Assembly (NCBI GenBank): GCA_027627225.1
Contig: CM051038.1
Location: forward strand, 41,997,841-42,061,840
Origin: Congeria kusceri
Taxonomy: Eukaryota > Mollusca > Bivalvia > Myida > Dreissenidae
Length of the DNA stretch: 64,000 nucleotides
Direction: 5' to 3'
Shown here: one piece after another, positions 47,150-57,730 of the stretch
How positions within the stretch are numbered: position 1 is the first letter of the stretch
Layout: each line of letters begins with the position of its first letter
Notes under the pieces: model-generated
Database searches by the model: none
Told to the model about the DNA's origin: nothing
What the model saw: the letters and a program-made list of their open reading frames with translations, nothing else
Position numbers and translations under genes: made by a program

Positions 47150-47682
47150 TAATGATAACTTGTATCAGCCTCGTTTTTTGTGTCAATTAGCATTGATTAA
47201 ACACAACCAAAACGTCTACTACCTATTCCTTGCCGGGCCCGGCTAGCTCAGTTGGTAGAGCGCTGGACTGTCAATCCGGGGATCGTAAGTTCGAACCCCA
47301 GCCCGGCCACATAACTTGTGTGAGGATTGGTCATGAAATTAATTCTAAGGCAATTCTTTAATAATTCGGATTCAAGTAGGGCAGTTGTCAGTTACTGGAA
47401 TAAGTATGTGCACTTAGTACTGGTACACCGCTTATATAAACTCCAAACAAACAAACAAACAAAAACAAACTACAAATTCCTTGAACCCCTTATATGCATT
47501 TTATTCTTTATTAAGAAACATTGACGCTGCATTTAAGAAATATCATTATCATATACACAGATTGTTAAACATGTGTTCACATTATTTAACGAAGCAATTC
47601 GGTTGTCTTTCTGATGGAATTACGCAAGTTGAAACGTCAAACCTGCAAACCTCAAAGTGAAAAGCAGTTTACTAAATTGGTT
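47150..47682. repeat. Block Q, copy 3, left part
   Basis: AACTTGTATCAGCCTCGTT, GGAATTACGCAAGTTGAAAC and TTTACTAAATTGGTT follow copies 1 and 2. The block is then interrupted at 47,683 by the 9.25-kb element and resumes at 56,938 with TTCAGTAAAATGAAATACAG. The SINE at 47,236 lies inside it. Confidence 0.65.
47236..47465 (+). repeat. tRNA-derived SINE (Asp-GTC-like head)
   Basis: 47,236-47,308 has the A-box GGCTAGCTCAGTTGGTAGAG, a well-paired anticodon stem with loop CTGTCAA (anticodon GTC) and a B-box GTTCGAACC. The acceptor has one mismatch, but the T-stem pairs at only two positions, so this is not a functional tRNA. The body after it (ACATAACTTGTG through CAGTTGTCAGTTACTGG to a (CAAA)n-like tail at 47,450) matches 20,010-20,160. 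The overall design fits a mollusc tRNA-SINE such as the V-SINE or Meta-type families. The exact family is not determined. Confidence 0.8.
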
Positions 47683-47726
47683 CCACTGTCTCGGTAACAC
47701 GAGAAATGGACACGGGACGATCTTCG
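47683..47726 (+). repeat. Left terminal inverted repeat of the 9.25-kb element
   Basis: About 44 bp from CCACTGTCT to ACGATCTTCG pairs with 56,887-56,937 on the other strand without mismatch, except that seven bases present in the right copy between two TCT words are absent here. Confidence 0.85.
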
Positions 47727-47862
47727 GTAACAGTTACGGGACGAACGCGATGTCACATTGATGAGTGAGTGGTGAAAAACGGTTTTCAAAATGGTATAAG
47801 GTGTTTATTATGTTCAATTGTTCAGCATCTTGTGCATTTTACTGTTAGGACTATGTGCTGTC

Positions 47863-48435
47863 TGTCTGTCTGTCTTTCTTTCTTTATATAATATTTATAA
47901 TAACAAAAACATGTGTTCAAAATATTGACAAACGTTACTAAAGTCTTAGACAGATGTATGATTATAAATATTTATCTTATTGGTGATTTTTTTACATGCT
48001 TAATATAACTTTAATAGAATATATTAAAAGCCAAAATGTCACTGTCGCGAGACGACGCTGTAACGGCTATAATGACGATATAATATTTAATGTTATGGAC
48101 ATGTGACGACTTATTTTATTGTGCTGCCTGAATAGGGAAGCAGTTAATCGGCGATTTGTCCGTCCGTCCGAATTCTAATTCCATTCCAGTTCAGTTTGTT
48201 CTGCTGTCAAATTAATGTTCCGACAATTGTATCCATCATACCCCATATACGTCCGTCCTTCTGTACGTCCGCCCGGTAATTCGTTTTCGAACGAGATCTC
48301 ATGTAATATGTCTTGAATTCAATGACACTTTATATACAGCAGGGTTGACATGCGCACATTTTTTTAGGTTGTTCCGTTAAGATGATTTTCAAGGGAGTTA
48401 TTGCCGTTTTATTATAAAGTATACACTTTTAAGCG
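47863..48435 (+). repeat. Direct repeat D, left copy
   Basis: It matches 55,030-55,445 in the same orientation: TGTTCAAAA.ATTGACAAAC, a TTTGTCCGTCCGTCC run, CGAACGAGATCTCATG, TTGAATTCAATGACACTTT and GAGTTATTGCCGTTTTATTA-like. It has an extra roughly 120-bp segment at 48,000-48,125 absent from the right copy. Confidence 0.75.
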
Positions 48436-48439
48436 GTGT

Positions 48440-48720
48440 ATCACCACTACAAATAGAAACTGGGCGATATCAAGGAATTGTACCCAATGAACGATACTGT
48501 TTTAATTGTATAAACCAGGTTAAAGACGAATACCACGTAATAATGTCATGTAATGTCATGTAATCTCTATGACTGTTAGACAGAATTTGTTCACAAAAAT
48601 AGAGATAAATCCAGATGTTTCAGAGTACAGTGATCATGATAAATTTTGTTACATCTTATCTAATGACGAAATCGTTAAATACAGTGTCAAAGCTTGTCAT
48701 GATATTGTAGTCACCTGACA
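48440..48720 (+). pseudogene. LINE ORF2 C-terminal fragment
   Basis: In one frame LQIETGRYQGIVPNERYCF and CINQVKDEYHVIMSCNVM appear. These are the conserved Cys/His C-terminal motif of CR1/RTE-like LINE ORF2 proteins (pattern C-x2-C ... H-x4-C). A stop follows at about 48,560, and the next frame continues with KIEINPDVSEYSDHDKFC. Only about 90 residues survive. Confidence 0.6.
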
Positions 48721-48949
48721 AAATACATATAAGTGTAACATGTGTTACTTATTTATATGAGTATTATGCATGTATGCTCAATTTCAACAGATATTATAAT
48801 CTTATTATAATTCAACTATCATTTTGATAATATATCCTGTGATTTTTTGAAAAACAATCTGACTGTTTATTTATTATATTTCAAAATATAAATAGTGCTA
48901 TTGTTTACAAACCATATTCCATGTTGGCAGTCTTATTGTTTGTCCTTTC

Positions 48950-49820
48950 CATACCAAGATTTACTGTTAACAATATTACTAAAACATGCGTGTACTATGA
49001 TTAAATATCACGATCCTAATTTGTTATAACATAGTTTGATGTCTTCCTTAAATAACATAACATAATTTTATTTATAAGACTTTAATAAACAATTTATTGT
49101 GAATATTTACTTTCATGCTCTTTATAGTGGTTCGATTTATTATAATATACTTTGCGACTAACTAAATATGTCTGCACATGATTATGCACTTTATGATTAT
49201 GTCTGTACATGATTGTGCACTTTATGATTATGTCTGTACATGATTGTGCACTTTATAATTATGTCTGTACATGATTGTGCACTTTATGATTATGTCTGTA
49301 CATGATTGTGCACTTTATGATTATGTCTGTACATGATTGTGCACTTTATAATTATGTCTGTACATGATTGTGTACTTTATGATTATGTCTGTACATGATT
49401 GTTCACTTTATGATTATGTCTGTACATGATTGTGCACTTTATGATTATGTCTGTACATGATTATGCACTTTATGATTATGAGTGTACATGTGTCCCTTAT
49501 GATTATGCTGCTTTTTCAATGTGTGTGTAAGTAACCAAGATTTACTGTTAACAATATTATTAAAACATGTGTGTAGTATGATTAAATATCACAATCCTAA
49601 TTTTGTATAACATAGCTTGATGTCTTCTTTAAATAACATAACATAATTATATTTATAAGACCTTTATAAACAATTTATTTTGAATAGTTCCTATCACGCT
49701 CTATATAGTGGTTAAATTTTTTATGTCTGTACATGATTGTGCACTTTATGATTATGTCTGTACATGAGTGTGCACTTTATGATTATGCGCGTACATGTGT
49801 ACCTTATGATTATGTATTTT
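48950..49820 (+). repeat. Two-copy higher-order repeat carrying the 31-bp minisatellite
   Basis: 48,950-49,140 and 49,528-49,715 are near copies (ACCAAGATTTACTGTTAACA, then GTTTGATGTCTTC-like, then ACATAACATAAT). Each is followed by 31-bp minisatellite units. Confidence 0.75.
49168..49515 (+). repeat. 31-bp minisatellite, about 11 copies
   Basis: The unit CTGTACATGATTGTGCACTT plus TATGATTATGT repeats every 31 bases, with little variation in the middle. A second block of about three units is at 49,720-49,815. Confidence 0.9.
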
Positions 49821-50009
49821 TTTTCAATGTGTGTGTAAGTAAATAAGCATTTGTACCTTTAAACTAAGTGACTTTGTAATACTGCATGGGGTTGTTTGTA
49901 ATATACACTTGGAAATATTGAAGATGGTAATATGCACCGGTAAAGATTGAAGACTTATGCAATAATATTTGAACTGTTTTAATGAAGCTTTCTTTTTCCA
50001 CACTTTTGT

Positions 50010-50107
50010 ATATGTGTAATATATATATAAATATATATAAATATATATAAATATAAATATAAATATAAATAAATATAAATATAAATATAAATATAAATAT
50101 AAATAAA

Positions 50108-50157
<50 letters not shown>

Positions 50158-50215
50158 ATATTTATGTTTATATTACACATATACAAAAGCGTATATATAT
50201 ATATATATATAACTG
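50010..50215. repeat. (AAATAT)n, poly-A and (TA)n microsatellites
   Basis: AAATAT/AAAT units lead into a long A run at about 50,115-50,143 flanked by TA repeats. The minus-strand frame rich in Ile/Phe/Tyr across it is a by-product. Confidence 0.9.
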
Positions 50216-50530
50216 TGAAGTTAGAATATTAATGCAGTGATTTTTGCATGCTTGTAATATGTAACTGTAAAGTTTGAATATTAATGCATTTAATATTTGA
50301 AACACACGCACATTGATGAAACTGTCTTAATCTATTAACTATACTATTTGTGTAGGTATGTGTTATGTACTTATTCTGTAAAGCATAAAGATTGAGAAAT
50401 TGACTCCTGTATCTTTGAAAATGCTTTGTAAAGTTTGTAGAAGCTATATACATTTGTTTTCTACAAAGTTGTGTCTACCTCTTCTAGTTATACTTGTAGA
50501 GCAAGAATACATATTTTATAACTTATACCC
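50216..50530. other. No gene seen
   Basis: Non-coding AT-rich DNA. GTGAAGTTAGAATATTAATGCA and AACTGTAAAGTTTGAATATTAATGC are a short direct duplication at 50,215 and 50,265. Confidence 0.35.
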
Positions 50531-50925
50531 AGCCAGCAAGCCTACATTGGTCCGATATCTATCCAATATGTTCTGAATATCAGATAGACATCGCTCGCGA
50601 TATCTATCCGATCAACGTTTTGCCCATCGGCATTTGATCGGGCCGTCATCGAAGCATTGCATATCGGATACATATCGGATAGACATCGGGCCAATATCGT
50701 CCCAGAAAGAAAGCCTACATCAGTCCGATATCTATCCGATATGTTTTAAATATCTCAAATAGATATCGCTCGCGATATCTATCCGATCAACGTTTTGCCC
50801 ATCGGTACTTGATCGGATAGATATCGGAGCATTATTTATCGGACGTATATCGGATAGACATCGGGCCAATATCGCTCCAGCTAGCAAGCCTACATTGGTC
50901 CGATATCTATTCGACGATGTTGTCA
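50531..50925. repeat. 173-175-bp tandem repeat of GATATC/CGGATAG words, 2.3 copies
   Basis: Units start with AGCAAGCCTACATTGGTCCG at 50,531, its variant at 50,704, and again at 50,879. Each is full of CCGATATCTATCCGAT and its reverse complement CGGATAGATATCGG, so a single strand can fold on itself many times. This internal palindromic style is known from Helitron/Helentron-related repeats. No coding frame is present. Confidence 0.8.
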
Positions 50926-51579
50926 ATATCTTTGGAATTGATAACCACACTTGTTTATTTTAATGCTAAATTTCAAAATGATGTGCAATTTGGAACAACA
51001 CTCAAGAAAGTGTACATATCTTCATTTTTAATAACTACATCTAATTCTATCTTCTCAAAACATTTCATACGTTTGAGAACAAAATTCTAATAAAACAATC
51101 CCAAAAAGCTGTGATAAATATAACAGAAGCAATAGAAAATCATCAAGGAAATGTATACACTATTTATTTAAACAAAGGTTTATATGATCTTTCAACGTCT
51201 TCATTTTTAATTAATATTTAAATCAGTTACGAGTTTATAGCTAAAAACATTAAAGGACATGTCACATTGAAATCTTATAGGTTTGTATAAAAAGTCACTT
51301 ACAACATGTCAGTGATGTGACAGTAACCAAGAAAAAGCTAAGAAATGCAATCATTTATTGTAAGTTGAATTGCTAATGAAAACAGTTACAAATGCTTTCT
51401 ATCAACATGTAAGTTATTTATGAATATTAGCATCATCCACCACCATACATGCTATAAAACCAGTGCAACAAAATTGAAAAAGTTAATAATTCAGCAATAC
51501 TTAACCGACAATTAATTGTATTAGACATTTAGTATCAAATTGAAATTTCCACATTTCAATGACCTTAATTTATATCAAC
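50926..51579. other. No gene seen
   Basis: AT-rich sequence upstream of the truncated LINE. It has no counterpart in the other LINE copy. Confidence 0.35.
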
Positions 51580-51621
51580 TAAACATTATACAAAAGAAAT
51601 GAAAATGAAATTGCTTATGTT

Positions 51622-52634
51622 ATGTATACATATTTGTCTAACATTAATATACCGAAACTAAATAATGTTCAATCTGAATCTTTAGAAAGACTACTAAGTA
51701 TGGAGGAAGTCGCCTTTACACTTAAAAACATGAAAAATGACAGAAGTCCAGATTCTGATGGATTTACTGCTGAATTCTATAAAGTTTTTTGGAACAAGTT
51801 AGGCCAATTCATAGTAAGAAGTATAAATTATGCCTTTAATACTAATTCATTGTCTGTAACTCAAAAACATGGAATAATAACTTGCATCCCAAAAGACAAC
51901 AAGCCCCGTTGTTATTTGAAAAATTTAAGACCATTAACCTTACTAAATGTTGTTTAGAAACTAGCATCTGGGTCCATTGCAAATAGATTAAAACAGTCCT
52001 TGATATTTTAATCTCCAGTGATCAAATTGGTTTCATTAAAGGGCGATTTATTGGGGGAAACACTAGATTACTCTATGACATCTTGAAATATGCTGAAAAT
52101 AATAATTTACCTGGATTACTTATGACAATCGATTTTGAAAAGGCATTCGATACCTTATCTTTCCAGTTTATAGAAACCACTTTAGATTTTTTTAATTTTG
52201 GACCAATGTTTCAACAATGGATATCCATGTTTTTCCACAATACTATTGCCTCTATACAAATTCTTGTCAAATACCGTATGTATAGAGAGGGGCTGCCGCC
52301 AAAGGGACCCGATAAGCGCTTACATTTTTTTTTATGTGCTGAAATCCTTGCTATTAAAATTAGAGAAAGCAAACAAATAAAAGGTATAACAATTAAAGAC
52401 ATAGAATACAAAATATCACAATTTGCTGATGACACATCTTTATTACTTGACGGATCTGAATATTCTCTTAATTGTACACTAGACATTCTTCATGAATTCT
52501 CAACATACTCTGGACTGAAAATAAACTATGAAAAAACTAATCTAATTTGGATAGGTTTTATGAAGTACAGCACTAGGTCGATAAAAACAAAATACAAATT
52601 GACATTGGGAGCAACCACTTTTAAAGTGCTTTGA
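51622..52634 (+). pseudogene. L1-like reverse transcriptase, copy A
   Basis: Frames 51,622-51,957 and 52,083-52,634 cover RT fingers and palm: GSDGFTAEFY-type (here DSDGFTAEFYKVFW), CIPKDNKPRCYLKNLRPLTL, TIDFEKAFDTL and the catalytic ISQFADDTSLLLDG, which is intact. A TAG at 51,955, a one-base loss near 51,990 and an 8-base loss near 52,260 (relative to copy B) break it. The order and motifs match the L1/Tx1 group of non-LTR retrotransposons, which copy their RNA at a nicked chromosomal target. Confidence 0.85.
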
Positions 52635-52637
52635 ATA

Positions 52638-54023
52638 GTGTATGACAAAAATTTATACAACATGGTAATGAAAAATTTTGATAACAAAATCAACAGCATC
52701 AATAATTTTATAACTCACCGGAATCGTAGAAATATTACACCTCTAGGAAAAATAACTATTGTTAAATCATTGCTTTTTCCACTGCTTACCCATTTATTTG
52801 TTTCACTACCAACACCAAGAATAGAAATTATGAAACAAATTAACAAACTATTTTATGACTTCATATGGGCAGGTCCAAGCAAAATAAAAAGTACAGTTGT
52901 TGTTAAAGAATATAGCGAAGGGGGTTTAAAAATGATAGATGTTTGTTCATTTGAAAAACATATGAAATTAACATGGCTTAAGAGATTTGTGACAGGAGAT
53001 GGAAATTGTTATAGACTTGTTAAATCGTTTATTGACATAAAAAAATGTTTAATACTGATAAAATGTTTGCTGATAAACTTTGCTTGAATTAAAAAAATAC
53101 ATGTTGGCTAGATTTTTTTTAAAAGCTAAATAGTGTATATTGAAAAGTTGCCAATAGTCAATTGCAATGATATTCTAGATATGCCTCTATTTTACAATGA
53201 CAATTTTAAACTTGACAATAATTATATATTGATTAAAAGTGTATATGAAAGAGGTATTCGTCTCGTTAGAGATATATTCATAGATAGAAACTGTTTTATC
53301 TCCAAAGAATCTTTGGACTATCTAATTGGAACAAATGTGAATTTTCTACTGTATCAAGGTCTAATCAAAGTAATAAGTAAATACATTAAAACTTTTGGAG
53401 ACATGTTCACCTATGATAACAAAATTCAAGGACCTGTATTAGCAAGTTATGTAAAGAAAATAGTAACAAGTCCTAAAGAAGAAAAACATGTTTATAAAAC
53501 ATATATTCAAAACAGTGATATCCCAACCAGTCAAACAAAATGGAATGCCGAGTTCTATGGTATTGACTGGAAACATGTATATGCACTTGTGTTCAATATT
53601 AGTAAAGATACATATGCCCAATAGTTCCAATGTAGAATTGTCCACATAATCTTAGGAACAAAAGCCCATATGTTTAATATGAAAATAGCTGCTGATTATC
53701 TATGTTCTTGTTGTAAAAATGAAGTAGAAAATATAACACACTTGTTCTGGAACTGTATACATTCTCAAGAAATTATTAAATTTGCTGTTCATATAGTGTA
53801 TAGAAATAGACAAAGCTTACCTATCCAGCTAACATGTCAGGATATTATACTTGGTATTACAAATTCAAAACTGAACAATTTAAATATTTTATGCCTAGAA
53901 ATTAAACGATATATTTTTCACTGCCAGAGAAAAAACAGAATTCCTTCTAACTTTAGACTAGTTTATAGCTTCAAACACTCACTTGAAATTTTTAAAAATA
54001 CAACAAATACAGATGAAGAATAA
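52638..54023 (+). pseudogene. L1-like ORF2 C-terminal region with zf-RVT, copy A
   Basis: Three frames (52,638-53,087; 53,133-53,624; 53,670-54,023) continue the RT with LGKITIVKSLLFPLLTHLF and a hydrophobic connection. The end carries CSCCKNEVENITHLFWNC, the C-x2-C...H-x4-C zinc-binding motif of the zf-RVT domain that closes L1-like ORF2. Stops at 53,085, 53,622 and 54,021 separate the parts. The last is the natural end, about 520 bp before the CA tail. Confidence 0.8.
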
Positions 54024-54547
54024 AGAGATTGGTCACTAGTCAGCATGTTAATATACATTGTTTAGTGAAATTAAATAGACAATGATTAATACACCTAGTA
54101 ATAATTATTTTGTATACCATAACATTACTTTGGTAGTCTCTGCAATATCATAATAACATTTATACTCAATGCAATTCAGTGTCTTTAGCATATTTTTTTT
54201 TTAAATGTGCAGTGTTTTTTACAACATATTTCAATTTAATACATGTAAATGTATAAATACCGCTGTATGTATACACATTTTGTTATGTAATAGTTAGTCT
54301 GTATGGCATAGTATTAGTTTTGTAGTCTTCACAATATCATAATTACATATATACTCAACGCAACTCGGTGTCCTCGGCATAATCTTTGTTTTACGTACAA
54401 TGTTTTATAGACATGAAATATTTTTCATGACATATCATTTTAAGTTTGTACATGCAAATGTATTCATACTTTTGTATTAGTATAATATAATGGTTGATGT
54501 ATTAATGTATGCATGTATGTAAAGCTACTAGGAGAAAATAAAATGTT

Positions 54548-54690
<143 letters not shown>

Positions 54691-54703
54691 AACAACTTTG
54701 TAT

Positions 54704-54838
54704 AGATAAAGTGTTTATTGTAAATATTCGATAATCGTAGTATTTACTCAGTGTACGTTTTCATGTAAAATAGATAAGGTTTTATTGTAAATATTTGATA
54801 ATCATAATTTTTACTCAGTGCACGTTTTATGTGAAATC
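54704..54838 (+). repeat. 68-bp tandem duplication
   Basis: AGATAAAGTGTTTATTGTAA starts at 54,704 and AGATAAGGTTTTATTGTAAA at 54,772. The rest of the unit (TTTACTCAGTGYACGTTTT) is also repeated. Confidence 0.8.
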
Positions 54839-55029
54839 TTAAACACTGCTTTTCTTATGATACTATTAACCATAGAATGTGTTGTAAGTTTTATCAAGGT
54901 ATAAATGTTTTATCAGATCTATATTTATCTCATAACTCAATCTGAGTAATTTTGTACATGTGTTTTATTTTTACCATATTTTATATATGTATATGACCTC
55001 TCATGTACGAAAGTGAGACTTTAATAAAA
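54839..55029. other. No gene seen
   Basis: Short AT-rich spacer between the LINE flank and direct repeat D. Confidence 0.3.
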
Positions 55030-55445
55030 TATCTGCCTGTCTGTGTTCAAAAGATTGACAAACTTTACTAAAGTCTAAGACAGTTTTATGATTATAAATT
55101 TTAAGCTAATTGGGGATTTTCTTACTTGCTTTATATATATAAGGATAAGGAAGTAGTTAATCGCCGCTTTGTCCGTCCGTCCAAATTCTTATTCCATTCC
55201 CATTCAGTTTGTCCGGCTGTCAAATTAGTTTTCCCGACAATTTTAGCCATCATACTCCATGTACGTCCCTCTTTCCGTCCGTCCGCCAGTTACTTCGTTT
55301 CCGAACGAGATCTCATGGAATATGTCTTGAATTCAATGACACTTTATATGCAGCAGGATTGACATGCGCATATTTTCAGGTTGTTCCGTTCTGGTGATTT
55401 TCAAGGGATTTATTGCCGTTTTATTATAAATTAGACACTTTAAAG
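55030..55445 (+). repeat. Direct repeat D, right copy
   Basis: It is the same sequence as 47,863-48,435 in the same orientation, without the 48,000-48,125 insert. A more diverged third unit (TCGAATTCAATGAAACTTTA to GGGAGTTATAACCC) lies at 56,140-56,245. Confidence 0.75.
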
Positions 55446-55584
55446 TGGAGTGTTGATAATTATAAAAAAGGTTGTCACCGTTACACTTTCCGCGGGCGCG
55501 GTAAAAGTTAGTAGAAGTATTAAAATCGTTTTATATGAAATGTACGTTTAAGTATTGCTACGAGCATGCGCCCTATGTATCTAA

Positions 55585-55650
55585 AAGTACGTCGTATAGC
55601 GTTGGAGTGCGCAATTTGAAGGCCTGGGTTCAAATCCTGCTGGTACCATG
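55585..55650 (+). repeat. tRNA-like relic
   Basis: TAGCGTTGGAGTG as a weak A-box and GGGTTCAAATCC as a B-box, with a nearly pairing T-stem, are at tRNA spacing. The acceptor stem is not recognisable. Probably a SINE fragment. Confidence 0.35.
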
Positions 55651-56054
55651 TATAGAAAAAAATGCCGTAGTTTATTTTTGTCTTATTAACATCAATATAT
55701 TTTGCTGCCATTATATTCGTGACAAATTAAAATATTGTGTTGTTTTAATACGTGTTTATATTTATATTTATGATAAATACCGTCGATATGCCCCTTTTAT
55801 AGGAACTCGGCGTTTCCGAGATCTCATGAAGTAATAACAGTATGTGTGTAGTACCTTTTTTATCGAGTGCACCGGTATTTTGTCCTATATAGGCATCGCC
55901 CCTAAATTACTTGTTGGGTTACGGCGATAGTGCAAGAGATACAGGAGACGCCCCATTCCATTGGTGACCCTGTGTATTGTAGTGCCCGATGTGAAGCACC
56001 TAGTACACTGCACATCGGTTTAACGTCAAATGAGAAAGACAAGTTAGAAAGTTA

Positions 56055-56130
56055 GGGTGTGGCGATGGCTAAAACCTGCGATCCTTGGGTTGTGAAGCCA
56101 GTGTTATACCTCTAGACCACCGATCCGCCT
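56055..56130 (-). repeat. tRNA-Val-like relic
   Basis: On the minus strand GGTGGTCTAGAGGTATAACA forms the A-box side, and the loop TTCACAA gives anticodon CAC. GCAGGTTTTAGCC replaces the B-box GGTTCRANNCC, so transcription by Pol III is unlikely. It is an old tRNA pseudogene or SINE head. Confidence 0.45.
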
Positions 56131-56886
56131 GAAGTAATAACTCGAATTCAATGAAACTTTATATGCGGCACCCCTACCAAGAGGACATGCATACATTGTC
56201 AGGTAGTTCTGTCTGATGATTTTTCAGGGAGTTATAACCCTTTTCATATGACAAAATACGATTAAGTAGTTGCGACCATGGTACTTGACCTTATGGTAGA
56301 AAGATTTTTCACAGTATTTGCTTTAATATTTGAACCTAAGGGAATGTTCAAGAATCCGGTGATAATCATCTGATACACGGCAACATTCATTGAGAAGTCT
56401 GTTTCATACAAGTCCACGTCATTTTCCTCAAAACTAATCTCATTCATGTTGAAAAATCGTCTCGCTACTGTAACAGGGTCGACATGCAGCCGTTACTTTA
56501 TAAAAGACGTCGTCCTTATCTCGGTTACATTTCAACAAGTGTTAATTTTTGTTCAGAAAATTGGTGATGTAGTTATATTTTGTGTAATGGAATGTTATAT
56601 AAAACAGAAGTGTCGTTTAAAATTAATAACCGAACGTTTAAAATACTTTTCTTTAACAAAAAAGCATCGGTTCATTATCAATGCAAGTCTATTATAAAAA
56701 AAAGGATAATTAAATAAAAATTGTTTTTATAACCAAACTTCTCATAACTCCTAACAGTAACATATACTAAGATTGTTCAGTTAACAAATTAGTTTTATGC
56801 AATTCGATTCAGGTGTCTCCTTTGCTTGATATTTAATCCAATTACAAAACACACAACCTACTGCTAAATCATCTGACAACCGTGAA

Positions 56887-56937
56887 CGAAGATCGTCCCG
56901 TGTCCATTTCTCGTGTTACCGAGATCCCAGACAGTGG
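56887..56937 (-). repeat. Right terminal inverted repeat of the 9.25-kb element
   Basis: CGAAGATCGTCCCGTGTCCA through CTCGTGTTACCG to AGACAGTGG is the reverse complement of 47,683-47,726, plus seven extra bases AGATCCC near the tip. Confidence 0.85.
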
Positions 56938-57730
56938 CTTCAGTAAAATGAAATACAGTGTGACAATTTTGTGAAGGTTTTGGTATGTAACAAAGCGATT
57001 TCCCCTTCTTTTGAATGGGTGTGAATTATTGAGGAAACAACTCACTTGTCAATTGAGTTATGTGTCAGAATGCCAATTTTGGTATGACAGCTTTTTGATT
57101 CCGAATTGCCTGTGGTTATTAGATTTGTAAGCAAAACGATCAAGCTATAACGTATCACAAACTGTGGGATTTGAATTTTATATATAGTCATTTTGTGATT
57201 CCTCGATTCGGAATAAATCGGTATAGCACAAAATCGTTGAACGGTTCCATGAACATGTTTATTTTCAATTTAAGCAGACAATTGCTCCTGATGTTTCTAT
57301 GTGTGTATAATTTAGATTTTAATAAGAAGGGATTTTTAAATGATAAAACCTTAGGATACGTCCTTCTTGAAACATAGACCGAACAAGGGAATTAAAAATC
57401 ATTCCAAAGAAGTACTATATAATCGATAATTGGTCAGTTTAGGCTACTTATTAAAAGGAATTGACCTATACCACTAATGTTGTACCGATGTGTTATTTCT
57501 TTCCACTTGTATCCACATTGTATTTAAATTGTGTATGTGGTTTAAGTATGTTCATCGCCTAAATAATAATGATGGTCTACGTGCTTTGATCCCAAGCGTT
57601 TTATTATAATATCAGATTATTAGAATCTAAATGAGACTTTTTTCCAAGAAAAAGATAAATTGGAGCCTTCATGCAAAACACGGCTATAATTACGTCCGTA
57701 ACTGCCCTATGATCAATTAACTTGATGATC
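56938..57730. repeat. Block Q copy 3 right part and start of duplicated block
   Basis: 56,938-57,100 continues block Q after the insertion (TTCAGTAAAATGAAATACAG, AAAGCGATTTCC). 57,390-57,730 is colinear with 41,510-41,830. The short frames here (57,171-57,377 and minus 57,604-57,819) have no domain. Confidence 0.6.

Noticed and set aside
47236..47308. Functional tRNA-Asp
   Set aside because: The T-stem pairs at only two of five positions, the acceptor has a mismatch, and a SINE body follows directly.
49168..49515. CRISPR-like regular repeat
   Set aside because: 31-bp units are directly contiguous with no spacers. It is a minisatellite.
49824..50186. 120-codon minus frame with Ile/Phe/Tyr runs
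   Set aside because: Translation of poly-A and AAATAT microsatellites. Not a membrane protein.
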